Assembly: GCF_024055715.1 (NCBI RefSeq) | Contig: NZ_JAMXMV010000007.1 | Location: forward strand, 248,001 to 312,000 | Reading direction: 5' to 3' | DNA from: Actinoallomurus soli | Lineage (GTDB): Bacteria > Actinomycetota > Actinomycetes > Streptosporangiales > Streptosporangiaceae | Length of the DNA stretch: 64,000 nt | Part shown: piece by piece, positions 50,322-58,388 of the stretch | Numbering within the stretch: the stretch's first letter is position 1 | Layout of the letters: each line of letters opens with the position of its first letter | Made by a program: the position numbers and the translations under genes | The notes under the pieces: generated by a model | Told to the model about the DNA's origin: nothing | What the model saw: only the letters and a program-made list of their open reading frames with translations | The model's database searches: none

Positions 50322-50648
50322 ATGCCCTGCTACCGCTGCGGGGCCCGGCAGACGGACCCGGACCACGGCCCCAGTCCCTGGCGACGCGGCGTCCGTTCGG
50401 ACCGGCAGGTGCTGATCTGCCCCGACTGCCAGCACGGCCGGGACTGGGCCGCGGAGCTCGATCACTGCGCGGCCTGCGGGGCCACCGCGTTGGTCTGCCG
50501 TCTCGGCGAGGTCGAGTGCCGTACGTGCGGGCGCGTACGGGCCGTCGAGCGCGCGCCCGAGACACCGGCGTCCTCCGACAGCCCGGGGCTGTCCGAAGAG
50601 GTCGCCGCCGCGCTCAGCCGCCTGCTGGGCAACGACCCCGCCACCTGA
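50322..50648 (+). CDS. Small zinc-ribbon protein
   Basis: A 108-residue protein with four CxxC pairs: CYRC (3-6), CPDC (33-36), CAAC (49-52) and CRTC (66-69). This spacing suggests two zinc ribbons. The C-terminal 30 residues form one helix (LSEEVAAALSRLLG). Function is unknown; nucleic-acid or protein binding is inferred. GGAGGC lies just before the ATG. Confidence 0.75.
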   Translation: MPCYRCGARQTDPDHGPSPWRRGVRSDRQVLICPDCQHGRDWAAELDHCAACGATALVCRLGEVECRTCGRVRAVERAPETPASSDSPGLSEEVAAALSRLLGNDPAT

Positions 50649-50833
50649 TCCCGGGGAAACCAGGTCCCGCCTCCTGATCCGGGGAGATCACATCCGGCCA
50701 CCCGACCTCGGGTCAATTCCGGCAATGTGATCAAAACCCTAATGATCGCTTAATTAACGAAATGTCAACCCTCGGTGTGGCATGATCCTTCCGCTCCTGC
50801 GACGGGCGCTCGCAGGGCTGAAGGGGAACGAGC

Positions 50834-52927
50834 GTGGCGGGACGCCCTGCGCGTGCGATCGCGGGTCTGGCGGCCGCGGCGACCTGTGCCGGCATTCTGG
50901 GGATGACCGGCCCAGCGCGGGCCGCCGGGCAGCGGACGCCCCCGGTCCAGGCCGGATTCGTCCAGGTCGTCGCCCACCCCGATGACGATCTGCTGTTCAT
51001 GTCGCCGGACCTGGCGAACGACATCCGGCGCGGGGAAGGCGTCACGACGGTCGTGCTGAGCGCGGGCGAGGGCCACGCCGGAATCGGCGACGCCCACGAC
51101 CCCCTCACCTACGTCGCGCAACGCCGCCAGGGACTGCACTCCGCGTACGCCGCCATGGCCGGGGTCCCCGACGGCTGGCGGGTCGAGACGGTGCGTTCCG
51201 GTCGGGTGAACATCGAGGTGCACACGCTGACCGCGCGCCCGAACGTCCACCTGGCGTTCCTCAGCCTCCCCGACGGCCGCGACCCGCGCGTCCGCGTCGG
51301 CAGGCGGGCGATCGCGCAGCTGGAGGCGGACCGCGGCTCGGCCAAGTGCTCGCCGACCGTGACGCCGCCGCTGTCGCCGTACGCCCACTGCTACACCCAT
51401 GCCGACGTCGTCCACGCCCTGGTGACCCTGTTCACGCTGTACCGTCCCACGGTCGTGCGGACGCAGGACCCCGCACCGGACCGGCGTTACACCGCCGACC
51501 ACACCGACCACAAGGCGACGGCGAAGTTCGCGACCGAGGCGGTCGCCGCGTACGGCCGACCGGTGGCCCAGGTCGACTACCGCGACTACAACCTCGGCGA
51601 CACGCCGGTGAACCTCGGCAGGGCCGTGTCGGCCGCCAAGCAGCGCTACTTCGCCGACTACCGGGCGAACGACTACCGGATCAACCCCGAGGCCAGGAAC
51701 TTCGCCTCCTGGCAGCTTCGGATGCGCTACCGCTGGCCCCGGGGAGCCTCCTGGACGACCCGCGCGGCGGGCGGGCGGCTCCAGGCCTTCGCCGTCCTGT
51801 CCGGCCGCCTCTACACGTGGTGGCAGACGCCCACCGGCTGGTCCGGGCCGGCGTCCCTCGGCGGCAGCGGCCTCGCCCCCTCCCTCACCACCGCCGGCGG
51901 CCAGGTCTTCGCCCGCCGCGGCGGCGAACTCGTCGCCGCACGCCCCCGCTACGCCGGCGGCAGATGGACGGCGACCTGGACCGATCTCGGCGCCGCGACG
52001 GGAACGCCGATCGCCGTGCCCGGCCGTACGGGTCGGCCCGCCGTGTTCGTCCGCGACGCCAAGGGCGGCGTCAGCGTGAGATGCCAGGCCACGGACGGAT
52101 CGTGGACCTCGTGGCAGGAGCTGCGCGGCCCCGCCGCCGGGACCGCCCGCAGGCGTGCCCCGAAGCGCTCCTCCCCCAGGCCACGGCCGACCGGTTCGCC
52201 GTCGGCGTCCACCACCCCTACCCCGACGCCGAGCGCCTCGCCGTCGCGACGGCCTCCCGTCCTGCCCTCCCTGCCGCTGCCCGGCACGAAGACCACCCCG
52301 ACCCCGAGCGCCACGCCGACGACCCCGCGGACGACGCCGCGCGGCTCGGCCTCCCCCCGGCGGACCGCCACCACCCCGTCTCCCGGGAAGAAGGCCACCA
52401 CGGCGCCCGCCCGCAAGCGCCCCCACGTGATCCCGCCGACCCGGGACGTTCAGGACGGCATGGACGCCGTGGGCGGCGGCGCCGGGATCGAGCTGTTCGC
52501 GCCGACCCGCACCCAGGTGCTGCAGTGGCGGCAGAGCACGGGCTGCTCATTCGTGTACGCGGGCGCGGTCCCCGGCGTACGGCCGAACGGCCCCATCACC
52601 GCCACCCGCGACGCCGGCGGCAACCCGACCCTCGTGTACGAGGAGGCCGGTTCGACGGCGATCCGCCAGGCCAAGGAGACCGGCCGGACCTGGAGCGGCC
52701 CCGCGACGCCGCTGCGGGCGGTGTTCCACGAGACCGGCGAGGCCCCGGTGCCGACCGGCAGCCGCGTCCCGCCGCCCGCCCTGCCCCTCCCGGCGGTCGG
52801 CGTCCCCATGGTCGCCACCGACGGAACGGGGCAGGTGTACGCCGTGGCGCTGGCCGAGGACGGCCGCCTGTACGTCTCGTCCCGCGGCCCCGCCGGCATC
52901 TACGGCCCCTGGCGTCCCGTGGCCTGA
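50834..52927 (+). CDS. Secreted PIG-L family deacetylase with beta-propeller-like C-terminal part
   Basis: A 697-residue exported protein. After the signal peptide (about 1-31) comes a PIG-L domain (about 40-290) with the zinc-binding AHPDDDLLFMSP motif and a later TADHTDHKATAKF holding the third ligand. Relatives remove acetyl groups from N-acetylglucosamine derivatives. From about 300 onward the protein has W- and G-rich repeats (WWQTPTGWSGPASLGG; GLYTWWQ-like), interrupted by a Pro/Thr-rich linker (about 440-530), in the manner of PLL-like lectin propellers. It probably acts on polysaccharide outside the cell. GTG 50834 is preceded by GGGGAACGAG. The AT-rich stretch at 50730-50770 probably carries the promoter. 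Confidence 0.87.
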   Translation: MAGRPARAIAGLAAAATCAGILGMTGPARAAGQRTPPVQAGFVQVVAHPDDDLLFMSPDLANDIRRGEGVTTVVLSAGEGHAGIGDAHDPLTYVAQRRQGLHSAYAAMAGVPDGWRVETVRSGRVNIEVHTLTARPNVHLAFLSLPDGRDPRVRVGRRAIAQLEADRGSAKCSPTVTPPLSPYAHCYTHADVVHALVTLFTLYRPTVVRTQDPAPDRRYTADHTDHKATAKFATEAVAAYGRPVAQVDYRDYNLGDTPVNLGRAVSAAKQRYFADYRANDYRINPEARNFASWQLRMRYRWPRGASWTTRAAGGRLQAFAVLSGRLYTWWQTPTGWSGPASLGGSGLAPSLTTAGGQVFARRGGELVAARPRYAGGRWTATWTDLGAATGTPIAVPGRTGRPAVFVRDAKGGVSVRCQATDGSWTSWQELRGPAAGTARRRAPKRSSPRPRPTGSPSASTTPTPTPSASPSRRPPVLPSLPLPGTKTTPTPSATPTTPRTTPRGSASPRRTATTPSPGKKATTAPARKRPHVIPPTRDVQDGMDAVGGGAGIELFAPTRTQVLQWRQSTGCSFVYAGAVPGVRPNGPITATRDAGGNPTLVYEEAGSTAIRQAKETGRTWSGPATPLRAVFHETGEAPVPTGSRVPPPALPLPAVGVPMVATDGTGQVYAVALAEDGRLYVSSRGPAGIYGPWRPVA

Positions 52928-52993
52928 TTCCATTTCGCGAGCAGGGGGATGATCCCGGTAGGCTGTGGCGCGCCAGGGTCGTTTCCCGGCAGC

Positions 52994-53066
52994 GGGCGCA
53001 TAGCTCAGTGGTTAGAGCACTGGTCTTACAAACCAGGAGTCGCTGGTTCGAATCCAGCTGTGCCCA
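52994..53066 (+). tRNA. tRNA-Val (anticodon UAC)
   Basis: A complete cloverleaf: acceptor GGGCGCA (52994-53000) pairs with TGTGCCC (53059-53065) with one G-U, the D arm is GCTC...GAGC, the anticodon stem CTGGT/ACCAG encloses CTTACAA with anticodon TAC at 53027-53029, and the T arm is GCTGG-TTCGAAT-CCAGC. The discriminator is A53066. CCA is not encoded. Confidence 0.97.
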
Positions 53067-53079
53067 CCTCTCGGCGATC

Positions 53080-53130
53080 ATGCGAAAACGGCGTCTGACC
53101 TGCGATGACAGGGTCAGGCGCCGTTCGCAT
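53080..53130 (+). terminator. Hairpin after tRNA-Val
   Basis: Left arm 53080-53100 and right arm 53112-53130 pair over roughly 18 positions with small interruptions (CTGACC with GGTCAG; AACGGCG with CGCCGTT; ATGCG with CGCAT). Probable tRNA terminator, ending 29 bases before the glycosyltransferase start. Confidence 0.65.
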
Positions 53131-53159
53131 GACGTCCGACCGTTGGAGCCGTGGAAGCG

Positions 53160-53918
53160 ATGACGCGCATCATCACCGTGATCACTCCGGTGCATCCGCC
53201 GAATGCGCCATTCCTGCGTGAGGCGTACGAATCGCTACGAATCCAGGCGCTTCCGGCCGGCTGGGATTGGCAATGGGTCGTCCAGGAGGACGGCGAGAGC
53301 GGTCTGGTCGAGTCGGCGCTTCCCGAGGACCCGCGCATCAGCTTCGGCACCACCCGGGCCAGTGGGCCGGCGGTGACCCGTACGACCGCGTTGGCCCGCG
53401 CCACCGGAGAGCTCATCCGCAACCTCGACTCCGACGACCGCCTGCTTCCCGGCGCGCTCTTCCGGGACATCGAGCTGCTGGCGGGCCGACCGGAGATCGG
53501 CTGGACCGCGTCCCGGGCCCTCGACCTTCTCCCCGACGGATCGACGAAGAGCTGGGAGGCGAACGATCTTCCGGAGGGTGTCGTCGAGCGCGGGACGGTC
53601 CTGCGCACCTGGGAAGAGCAGGGGTGGATCCTCCCGTTGGTGCCGGGAACCCTCTGTATGCGGCGTGGCCTCCTGCTGGCGCTCGGCGGGTGGATGGCGC
53701 TCGACACCTCCGAGGACACAGGGCTGGTGATCGCGGCGAACGCGGTGGTCGACGGCTACTTCATCGGGGAGCCGAGCATGCTCTACCGCCGGCACCCGCA
53801 CCAGACCACCGCCCAGGACTTCCACACCGACCCGCGGAGAAGGCAGCGGAAACGCCGGCTCATCATCGAGCGAGCCCAGGCGCTCGCCTCGCTCGGCAAC
53901 GTCCTTCGCCGCCCGTAG
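53160..53918 (+). CDS. Family 2-type glycosyltransferase
   Basis: A 252-residue GT-A fold enzyme that probably transfers a sugar from a nucleotide donor in the cytoplasm. It begins with RIITVITPVHPPNAPFLREAYESL, and the metal-binding DSDD (LIRNLDSDDRLLPGALF) is at about 90. The later PLVPGTLCMRRGLLLALGGW is the acceptor region typical of family 2, and EDTGLVIAANAV holds a candidate base. No membrane helix was found. I set ATG 53160 with GGAAG upstream; GTG 53151 has its ribosome site too close. Acceptor unknown. Confidence 0.82.
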   Translation: MTRIITVITPVHPPNAPFLREAYESLRIQALPAGWDWQWVVQEDGESGLVESALPEDPRISFGTTRASGPAVTRTTALARATGELIRNLDSDDRLLPGALFRDIELLAGRPEIGWTASRALDLLPDGSTKSWEANDLPEGVVERGTVLRTWEEQGWILPLVPGTLCMRRGLLLALGGWMALDTSEDTGLVIAANAVVDGYFIGEPSMLYRRHPHQTTAQDFHTDPRRRQRKRRLIIERAQALASLGNVLRRP

Positions 53919-53937
53919 CCGACGCGAAGAAGCGGTG

Positions 53938-54018
53938 ACCTCTCCCGGTCCGTGTCCGATACGCCGCGACGCCTTCGAGCCGTCCCGCCGGCGCATCGCA
54001 CACCTCTCCCGGTCCGTG
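53938..54018. repeat. 17-bp direct repeat in a convergent gap
   Basis: ACCTCTCCCGGTCCGTG occurs at 53938-53954 and again at 54002-54018, 64 bases apart, between the glycosyltransferase and the TIM-barrel gene. No hairpin dominates the gap. Confidence 0.85.
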
Positions 54019-54039
54019 ACCTCCGGCGCGCGCCGCCGC

Positions 54040-55077
54040 TCAGCGCGAGATCTCTCTCCCGGCCGTCCTGCTCCCGTAGTGGGCGGCGAGCGTGGAGAAC
54101 GCCGCCTTCGGCTCCCAGGGCACGCCCGGGAAGGTCCGGTCGCCGCCGTCCTCGACGACCTTCACGATGCCGTACGACGCCAGGTCCAGGTCCTTCCGGG
54201 GGTCGCCGCTCCGGTGCGGCAGGTGGTACTGCGCGAAGGTGTGGACGAAGGTGCCGTCCACGCCCTCGGCCTCGAAGATCTCCAGCAGCTCGCGCAGGTG
54301 AGCCGCCTGCGCGGCCTCGTCGCGTACGTGGTCGCCGTTCAGACGGCGCGGCATGGCGCCCTCCCACTCGATGACGTCCCAGGCGGCCGAGGACCGGTCG
54401 GCCGCGCCGTGATAGGCGGGACAGCCGAACTCGGTGATCACCACGGGCTTGCCCGCCTCGACGAGCGCGCGAACGCTCCCGGCGAACCCGGCCGCGATCT
54501 CCTTGGTCCGGTAGAAGTCGATCGAGACGAGGTCGAAGGGCGTCCAGTCCACGCCCTCGAAGTGGACGGACGCGTACGTGACCCTCCCTCCGAAGCGGCG
54601 GCGGACCACGTCCACCGCCTTGACGAGGAAGTCGTTCATGCGGCCGGGGAGCGCCGCCAGGGCCGCCCGGTCGGGCCGGGTGAGCAGGGCGTCGATGCGG
54701 TCGGTGCAGACGTCGCCCGGCAGGAAGCCCTTCGTGAACAGGCTGAGCTCCGCGCCGGTCACGAGCACGATCTCGGTGCCGTTCCGGCGCAGCCGCTCGG
54801 CCCGCTCGGCGCAGTCGGCCAGGACGTCCAGCAACCGGTCGGTCGTCAGGTCACAGGTGAACGGCGAGAACCACACCTCCAGTCCCGCCTCCGCGGCGAG
54901 GGTGGCGGCGATCTCCAGCCGCTCCGGGTCACCCCCGGTGACGCGCACGGCGTCGCAGTGCAGGTCCTCCCGGATGACGCGCATCTCCCGGCGGACCACC
55001 TCCAGGTCGAACACCTCACGCGTGCTCACTCCGAGGTTGACGAACCCCGTGTCGTAGCCGATGCCGTACCGACGCAT
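54040..55077 (-). CDS. TIM-barrel glycoside-hydrolase-like protein
   Basis: A 345-residue protein whose strand pattern fits a beta/alpha barrel related to family 5-type hydrolases. Candidate catalytic glutamates lie at the ends of strands: VLVTGAELSLF (about 120) and VVITEFGCPAYHG (about 225). It has no signal peptide, so it probably acts inside the cell. Databases often label such proteins abortive-infection-like; I see no basis here for that role. ATG 55077 with AAGGG upstream is preferred over an in-frame start at 55116. Divergent from a TetR regulator with paired operator-like boxes between, so repression by that regulator is likely. Confidence 0.68.
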   Translation of the reverse strand: MRRYGIGYDTGFVNLGVSTREVFDLEVVRREMRVIREDLHCDAVRVTGGDPERLEIAATLAAEAGLEVWFSPFTCDLTTDRLLDVLADCAERAERLRRNGTEIVLVTGAELSLFTKGFLPGDVCTDRIDALLTRPDRAALAALPGRMNDFLVKAVDVVRRRFGGRVTYASVHFEGVDWTPFDLVSIDFYRTKEIAAGFAGSVRALVEAGKPVVITEFGCPAYHGAADRSSAAWDVIEWEGAMPRRLNGDHVRDEAAQAAHLRELLEIFEAEGVDGTFVHTFAQYHLPHRSGDPRKDLDLASYGIVKVVEDGGDRTFPGVPWEPKAAFSTLAAHYGSRTAGREISR

Positions 55078-55126
55078 TGCCCAGCGCCCTTCTCTCCTCG
55101 CGACCTGCGGCCGCACTTTGACTTAG

Positions 55127-55197
55127 GGTACGAACCGTACCTTATCGCGCTCAATGTAACAGAGGATGGCGGCGCGCGGTAAGGTACGAGCGGTATC
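55127..55197. promoter_or_regulatory. Two operator-like boxes between the TIM-barrel and TetR genes
   Basis: Box 1, GGTACGAACCGTACC (55127-55141), is an inverted repeat with six-base arms and a three-base spacer. Box 2, GGTACGAGCGGTATC (55183-55197), shares AAGGTACG with the reverse complement of box 1 and lies 19 bases before the TetR start. Both are typical of a TetR regulator acting on itself and a divergent gene. Confidence 0.65.
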
Positions 55198-55215
55198 GAT
55201 CCTGCCGAGGAGAGC

Positions 55216-55833
55216 ATGAGCGGCGAGCGGACGGAGCCGGGTACCACCGGGCCATCGAGGCGGCGTGGGGCCGTCCTGGAGGAGGCGATCCTGCGCGCCG
55301 CGGCCGACGAGCTCCTCGAGTCGGGCTATCCGGGGCTGACGATGGACCGGGTCGCCAAACGGGCGGGCACCAACAAGAACGCCATCTACCGCCGGTGGCC
55401 GAACCGCGCGGCGCTCGGAGTCGCCGCCTACCGCCGGCTGGTCAAGGCGCAGACACAGCCGCCCGACACCGGCACGCTGCGCGGCGACGCGCTGGCGCTG
55501 CTGCGCCAGATCAACTGCGACCGGTCATCGCCCACGGGCGAGATCCTCCGGAGCCTGCTGTCCAGCATCGGCGACGAACCCGAACTGCTCGCGGAGCTCC
55601 AGAGCCAGGTCGGTGACGGCGGATCCGCCGCCTGGCTGACCATTCTCGGCCGCGCGGTCGCCCGCGGCGAGGCGCCGCCCGAGGCGCTGCACCCGAGGGT
55701 CGCCACGGTGGCGCTGACCCTCCTGCGGAACGAGTACGTCACCCAGGGGATCGACAGAATCCCCGACGCGGTCATCACCGAGATCGTCGACGAGGTCTAC
55801 CTGCCCCTGATCCACGGCCGAGCGACCGGCTGA
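55216..55833 (+). CDS. TetR/AcrR family regulator
   Basis: This 205-residue repressor has the N-terminal TetR helix-turn-helix (LEEAILRAAADELLESGYPGLTMDRVAKRAGTNKNAIYRRWPNRAALGVAAYRRLV, about 16-71) and a helical C-terminal ligand domain (to about 200) of the TetR_C_16-like type (VATVALTLLRNEYVTQGIDRIPDAVITEIVDEVYLPLI). GAGGAG lies four bases before ATG. It probably binds the two boxes upstream and represses both itself and the divergent TIM-barrel gene. Ligand unknown. Confidence 0.92.
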   Translation: MSGERTEPGTTGPSRRRGAVLEEAILRAAADELLESGYPGLTMDRVAKRAGTNKNAIYRRWPNRAALGVAAYRRLVKAQTQPPDTGTLRGDALALLRQINCDRSSPTGEILRSLLSSIGDEPELLAELQSQVGDGGSAAWLTILGRAVARGEAPPEALHPRVATVALTLLRNEYVTQGIDRIPDAVITEIVDEVYLPLIHGRATG

Positions 55834-56012
55834 CCCTGGGCCGCGTCCGGCCTCACGCGGTGGCTTCGCCACCGCTGTGGTCAGCTTGCCGTCGCCGTTG
55901 ACGGATCGACGACCGATTCGCCGGTTTCAGCACGTCAATGGCGACGCCAAGGCGCTTGGACGGGAACGTTCCAGGGGCCGTCTGATGACCTTCCGTAGAT
56001 CTCCCGTGTTCG

Positions 56013-56235
56013 CTGGAGCCCGCCGAGGGCGGGTCTACGTCGTGCTGCCGGCACGACGGACATGCCGAGATCGCGGCGTGGTGTCTGGAGACTCAGGCAT
56101 GGCAGGCGTGGACGGACGGCCACTACCGGGAGGCCGTGACGCTGGCTCAAGGCGCCCAGACCGTCGCACCCGGCGGAAGCTCCGCTCCATCCAAGCGTCC
56201 GCGCAGGAGGGACGCGCCTGGCCCCGGCCGGGAGC
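56013..56235 (+). pseudogene. Remnant of an XRE/TPR-type transcriptional regulator, frameshifted
   Basis: In one frame 56061-56172 encodes HAEIAAWCLETQAWQAWTDG and continues HYREAVTLAQGAQTVAPGGSSA. Two bases out of frame at about 56190 the likeness resumes as IQASAQEGRAW. From memory, this order (GHTEIAAWCLET, APRGSSA, IQATAQEGRAW) is the C-terminal part of a common actinomycete HTH regulator family. No start codon, HTH or other domain is present. The rest of the 516-base gap (55834-56349) shows no gene; longer frames on either strand lack codon bias and ribosome sites. It is a decayed gene end. Confidence 0.6.
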
Positions 56236-56349
56236 GGGAGGTGTGTCATCCGGCGCGATGGAGTCCACGGAACACCTGACTCGAAGTCAAAACTGTCCTG
56301 AAGTGGACACGGTGTGATCTTTTCGCGGTCGCGGAGCGTCGTAGTGGTC

Positions 56350-57066
56350 GTGAAGAAGCTATTCGCCGCCACGGCGGTGTCCGTGGCGGTCGCCGCCGTG
56401 CCCGCCGTCGCGTACGCACGGGACGGTGGGAAGCTGCCGACCTGCACGGCCACGTTCGTGGACCACCCCGAGAACGCTCCGTCCGCGTGGGCGCTCGACG
56501 ACTTCACGCGGACGACGACGTTCGCACCCGGGGACACCGACGGGACGTGGAAGGTCCACATCCACGATGAGGGACATTTCACGACGGTCCCCGGGACCAC
56601 GTCCGACAGCGGTGACCCGATCAAGCTGAAGGTGACGGGGTCGCTCGACGGCGACGGTGACTACACGGTGACGAGCACGGCCGGGCCGAAGTGCGCCGAC
56701 GCGGAGGATTACAAGGGCACGGACGGTCCCACGACCGCGCAGTGGCCGCTGCACTACTTCGCGGCGGACACGACCGCCAAGACGAGCGACATCGACCCGT
56801 GGCGGTGGGTGTACCAGACGTACTGCGAGAAGATGATCGAGGACAGCCGGTACGCCAAGGTGGACGGCCACCTCACCGGCAAGGACTGTCCGACCCCCAC
56901 GCCGACGCCCACGCCGACGGACACCACTCCGGAGCCGGATCCGTCCTCGGCGGAGCCGGAGCCTTCGGCGAGTGAGACGACGCCGAGCGATGAGACCACG
57001 GCGTCGCCGGCGACCGAGGCCCCTGCGGCGTCGCCGGTGAAGAAACAGCCGCACTTCACCGGCTGA
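56350..57066 (+). CDS. Secreted hypothetical protein with Pro/Thr/Ser-rich tail
   Basis: A 238-residue exported protein from GTG 56350. The signal peptide is KKLFAATAVSVAVAAVPAVAYA. The mature part (about 24-165) has four cysteines (in LPTCTATF, GPKCADAE, TYCEKMIE and KDCPTP) likely to form disulfides, and no family was recognised. The tail (from about 165) is TPTPTPTPTD followed by Ser/Glu/Thr-rich sequence, of a kind often O-glycosylated. An upstream GTG at 56314 would add a run before the signal peptide. No firm ribosome site was seen. Confidence 0.65.
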   Translation: MKKLFAATAVSVAVAAVPAVAYARDGGKLPTCTATFVDHPENAPSAWALDDFTRTTTFAPGDTDGTWKVHIHDEGHFTTVPGTTSDSGDPIKLKVTGSLDGDGDYTVTSTAGPKCADAEDYKGTDGPTTAQWPLHYFAADTTAKTSDIDPWRWVYQTYCEKMIEDSRYAKVDGHLTGKDCPTPTPTPTPTDTTPEPDPSSAEPEPSASETTPSDETTASPATEAPAASPVKKQPHFTG

Positions 57067-57100
57067 GCCCGCGTGGCCGGCGGGTGATCCGTGGCTCCGG

Positions 57101-57802
57101 TCAGTCGACGCGGAGGGCGGCGGCGAGGAGATCGGTGACGTGCGGGGTCGCGCGGGAGTAGTCGCGAGGCGATGCGATCTCCTCCAGCAGTGACGCGTCG
57201 CGGATGCGGTCGATCCGGAAGATCCGGGGTGCGTCGCGGAGCCGGCACCAGCCGATGAGGTGCCAGTCGCGGACGCCGGCGACGAACGCGACCGGTTCGA
57301 CCTCGCGTTCGGTCCTCGTGCCGTCGCGACCCGCGTAGGCGAACCGTACGACCTTGCGGGTGGCGACCGCCTCCTCGACGACCGCCGCGGCGGGAACGTC
57401 CGGGGCGCCGTCGGCGAGAATGAGCGCGCGGATCCGCTCGGCGAGCCGCCGGTCCTCCGGGCTCTCCGCCATGGACATGGCGGAGAGGATCTTGAGCAGG
57501 GCGGCGCGGCCGGAGTGGGCGAAGGGCGACGCGCCGTCGCGGCCGACGGCGGTGGCCAGGGCCACGGCCTCGGCCGGGGAGAGGACGACCGGCGGCAGGG
57601 TTCCGACGGTGTCGAGGAACCAGCCGGTTCCGGCGGTGTCGGCCTTGATGGGGACGCCGGCCTCCCGCAGGTCCTCGACGTCCCGCTCGACGACCCGCTC
57701 ATCGACCTTGAGGCGCCGGGCGAGCGACCTGGTGCTGTAGGACCCGGGGGCGCCCGCACGAAGCTCCTCCACCAGGGCGAGCAAGCGGTCGGTACGGGTC
57801 AC
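57101..57802 (-). CDS. YafY-type WYL-domain transcriptional regulator
   Basis: This 233-residue regulator has an N-terminal winged helix (TDRLLALVEELRAGAPGSYSTRSLARRLKVDERVVERDVEDLREAGVPI, about 4-52), a helical linker, and a C-terminal WYL domain (from about 145) with VRDWHLIGWCRLRDAPRIFRIDRIRDASL, in which WHL replaces the WYL residues. WYL domains bind nucleic acid or small ligands, and several regulate DNA-damage or defence genes. No target is evident nearby. It ends convergently with the secreted protein gene. Confidence 0.9.
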   Translation of the reverse strand: MTRTDRLLALVEELRAGAPGSYSTRSLARRLKVDERVVERDVEDLREAGVPIKADTAGTGWFLDTVGTLPPVVLSPAEAVALATAVGRDGASPFAHSGRAALLKILSAMSMAESPEDRRLAERIRALILADGAPDVPAAAVVEEAVATRKVVRFAYAGRDGTRTEREVEPVAFVAGVRDWHLIGWCRLRDAPRIFRIDRIRDASLLEEIASPRDYSRATPHVTDLLAAALRVD

Positions 57803-57991
57803 GAAACCGACCGTAGATCATCGATCGCCCGATTCAAGGTGACGCGCCGGTTGGGTCACGGTATCGGCAAAGTCGCCCAGGCCGGCACCACGGGATCGCA
57901 ATGACGGCCCCGGTGCGGGCCCGGCCGGACGCACCGGAATGATCTGAACCGTTCCCCGAGAGAGAGGCGAAGGACGTTGCTCGCGGTATCG

Positions 57992-58369
57992 ATGGACACG
58001 GTGCGGGTGTTCCTGCACGTTCTGGCGGCGACCGTCTGGGTCGGCGGCCAGCTGACCCTGGGCGCGCTCGTTCCCGCCCTGCGCGGCTATGAGGGGGTGA
58101 CCAAGGTCGCGGCGCGCCGGTTCAACGCGGTGGCGTGGCCCGCGTTCGCGGTGCTCGTCCTCACCGGCGTGTGGAACATCGTCGCTCTGGACCACCCGAG
58201 CGACGCCTACCGGATGACGCTGAACGTCAAGATGGTCTTCGTGGTGCTGTCCGGGGTGGCGGCGTTCCTGCACATGCGGTCCACGTCGAAGCGGGGGCTG
58301 GCGATCTGGGGCGCCCTCGGTGCGCTGGGCGCGCTGGTCGCGCTGTTCTTCGGCGTCCAGCTCGGCTGA
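57992..58369 (+). CDS. CopD-like / DUF2269 membrane protein
   Basis: A 125-residue integral membrane protein with four helices. RVFLHVLAATVWVGGQLTLGALVPAL carries the histidine and WVGG pattern of CopD-like and DUF2269 proteins, and a second histidine is in FLHMRSTSKRG. Copper or heme handling is known for parts of this family, but not shown here. ATG 57992 gives the conserved start; an in-frame TTG at 57977 with GAAGGA directly upstream is a real alternative adding five residues. Confidence 0.8.
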   Translation: MDTVRVFLHVLAATVWVGGQLTLGALVPALRGYEGVTKVAARRFNAVAWPAFAVLVLTGVWNIVALDHPSDAYRMTLNVKMVFVVLSGVAAFLHMRSTSKRGLAIWGALGALGALVALFFGVQLG

Positions 58370-58388
58370 ACCCTCCCGAGGCCGGGGG

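Noticed and set aside
52994-53130. A genomic-island boundary at tRNA-Val
   Set aside because: No second copy of the tRNA 3' end and no integrase were seen in the window.
55877-56317. A 146-codon gene between the TetR and secreted protein genes
   Set aside because: No ribosome site or domain and poor codon bias; only a short stretch matches a regulator remnant, in a broken frame.
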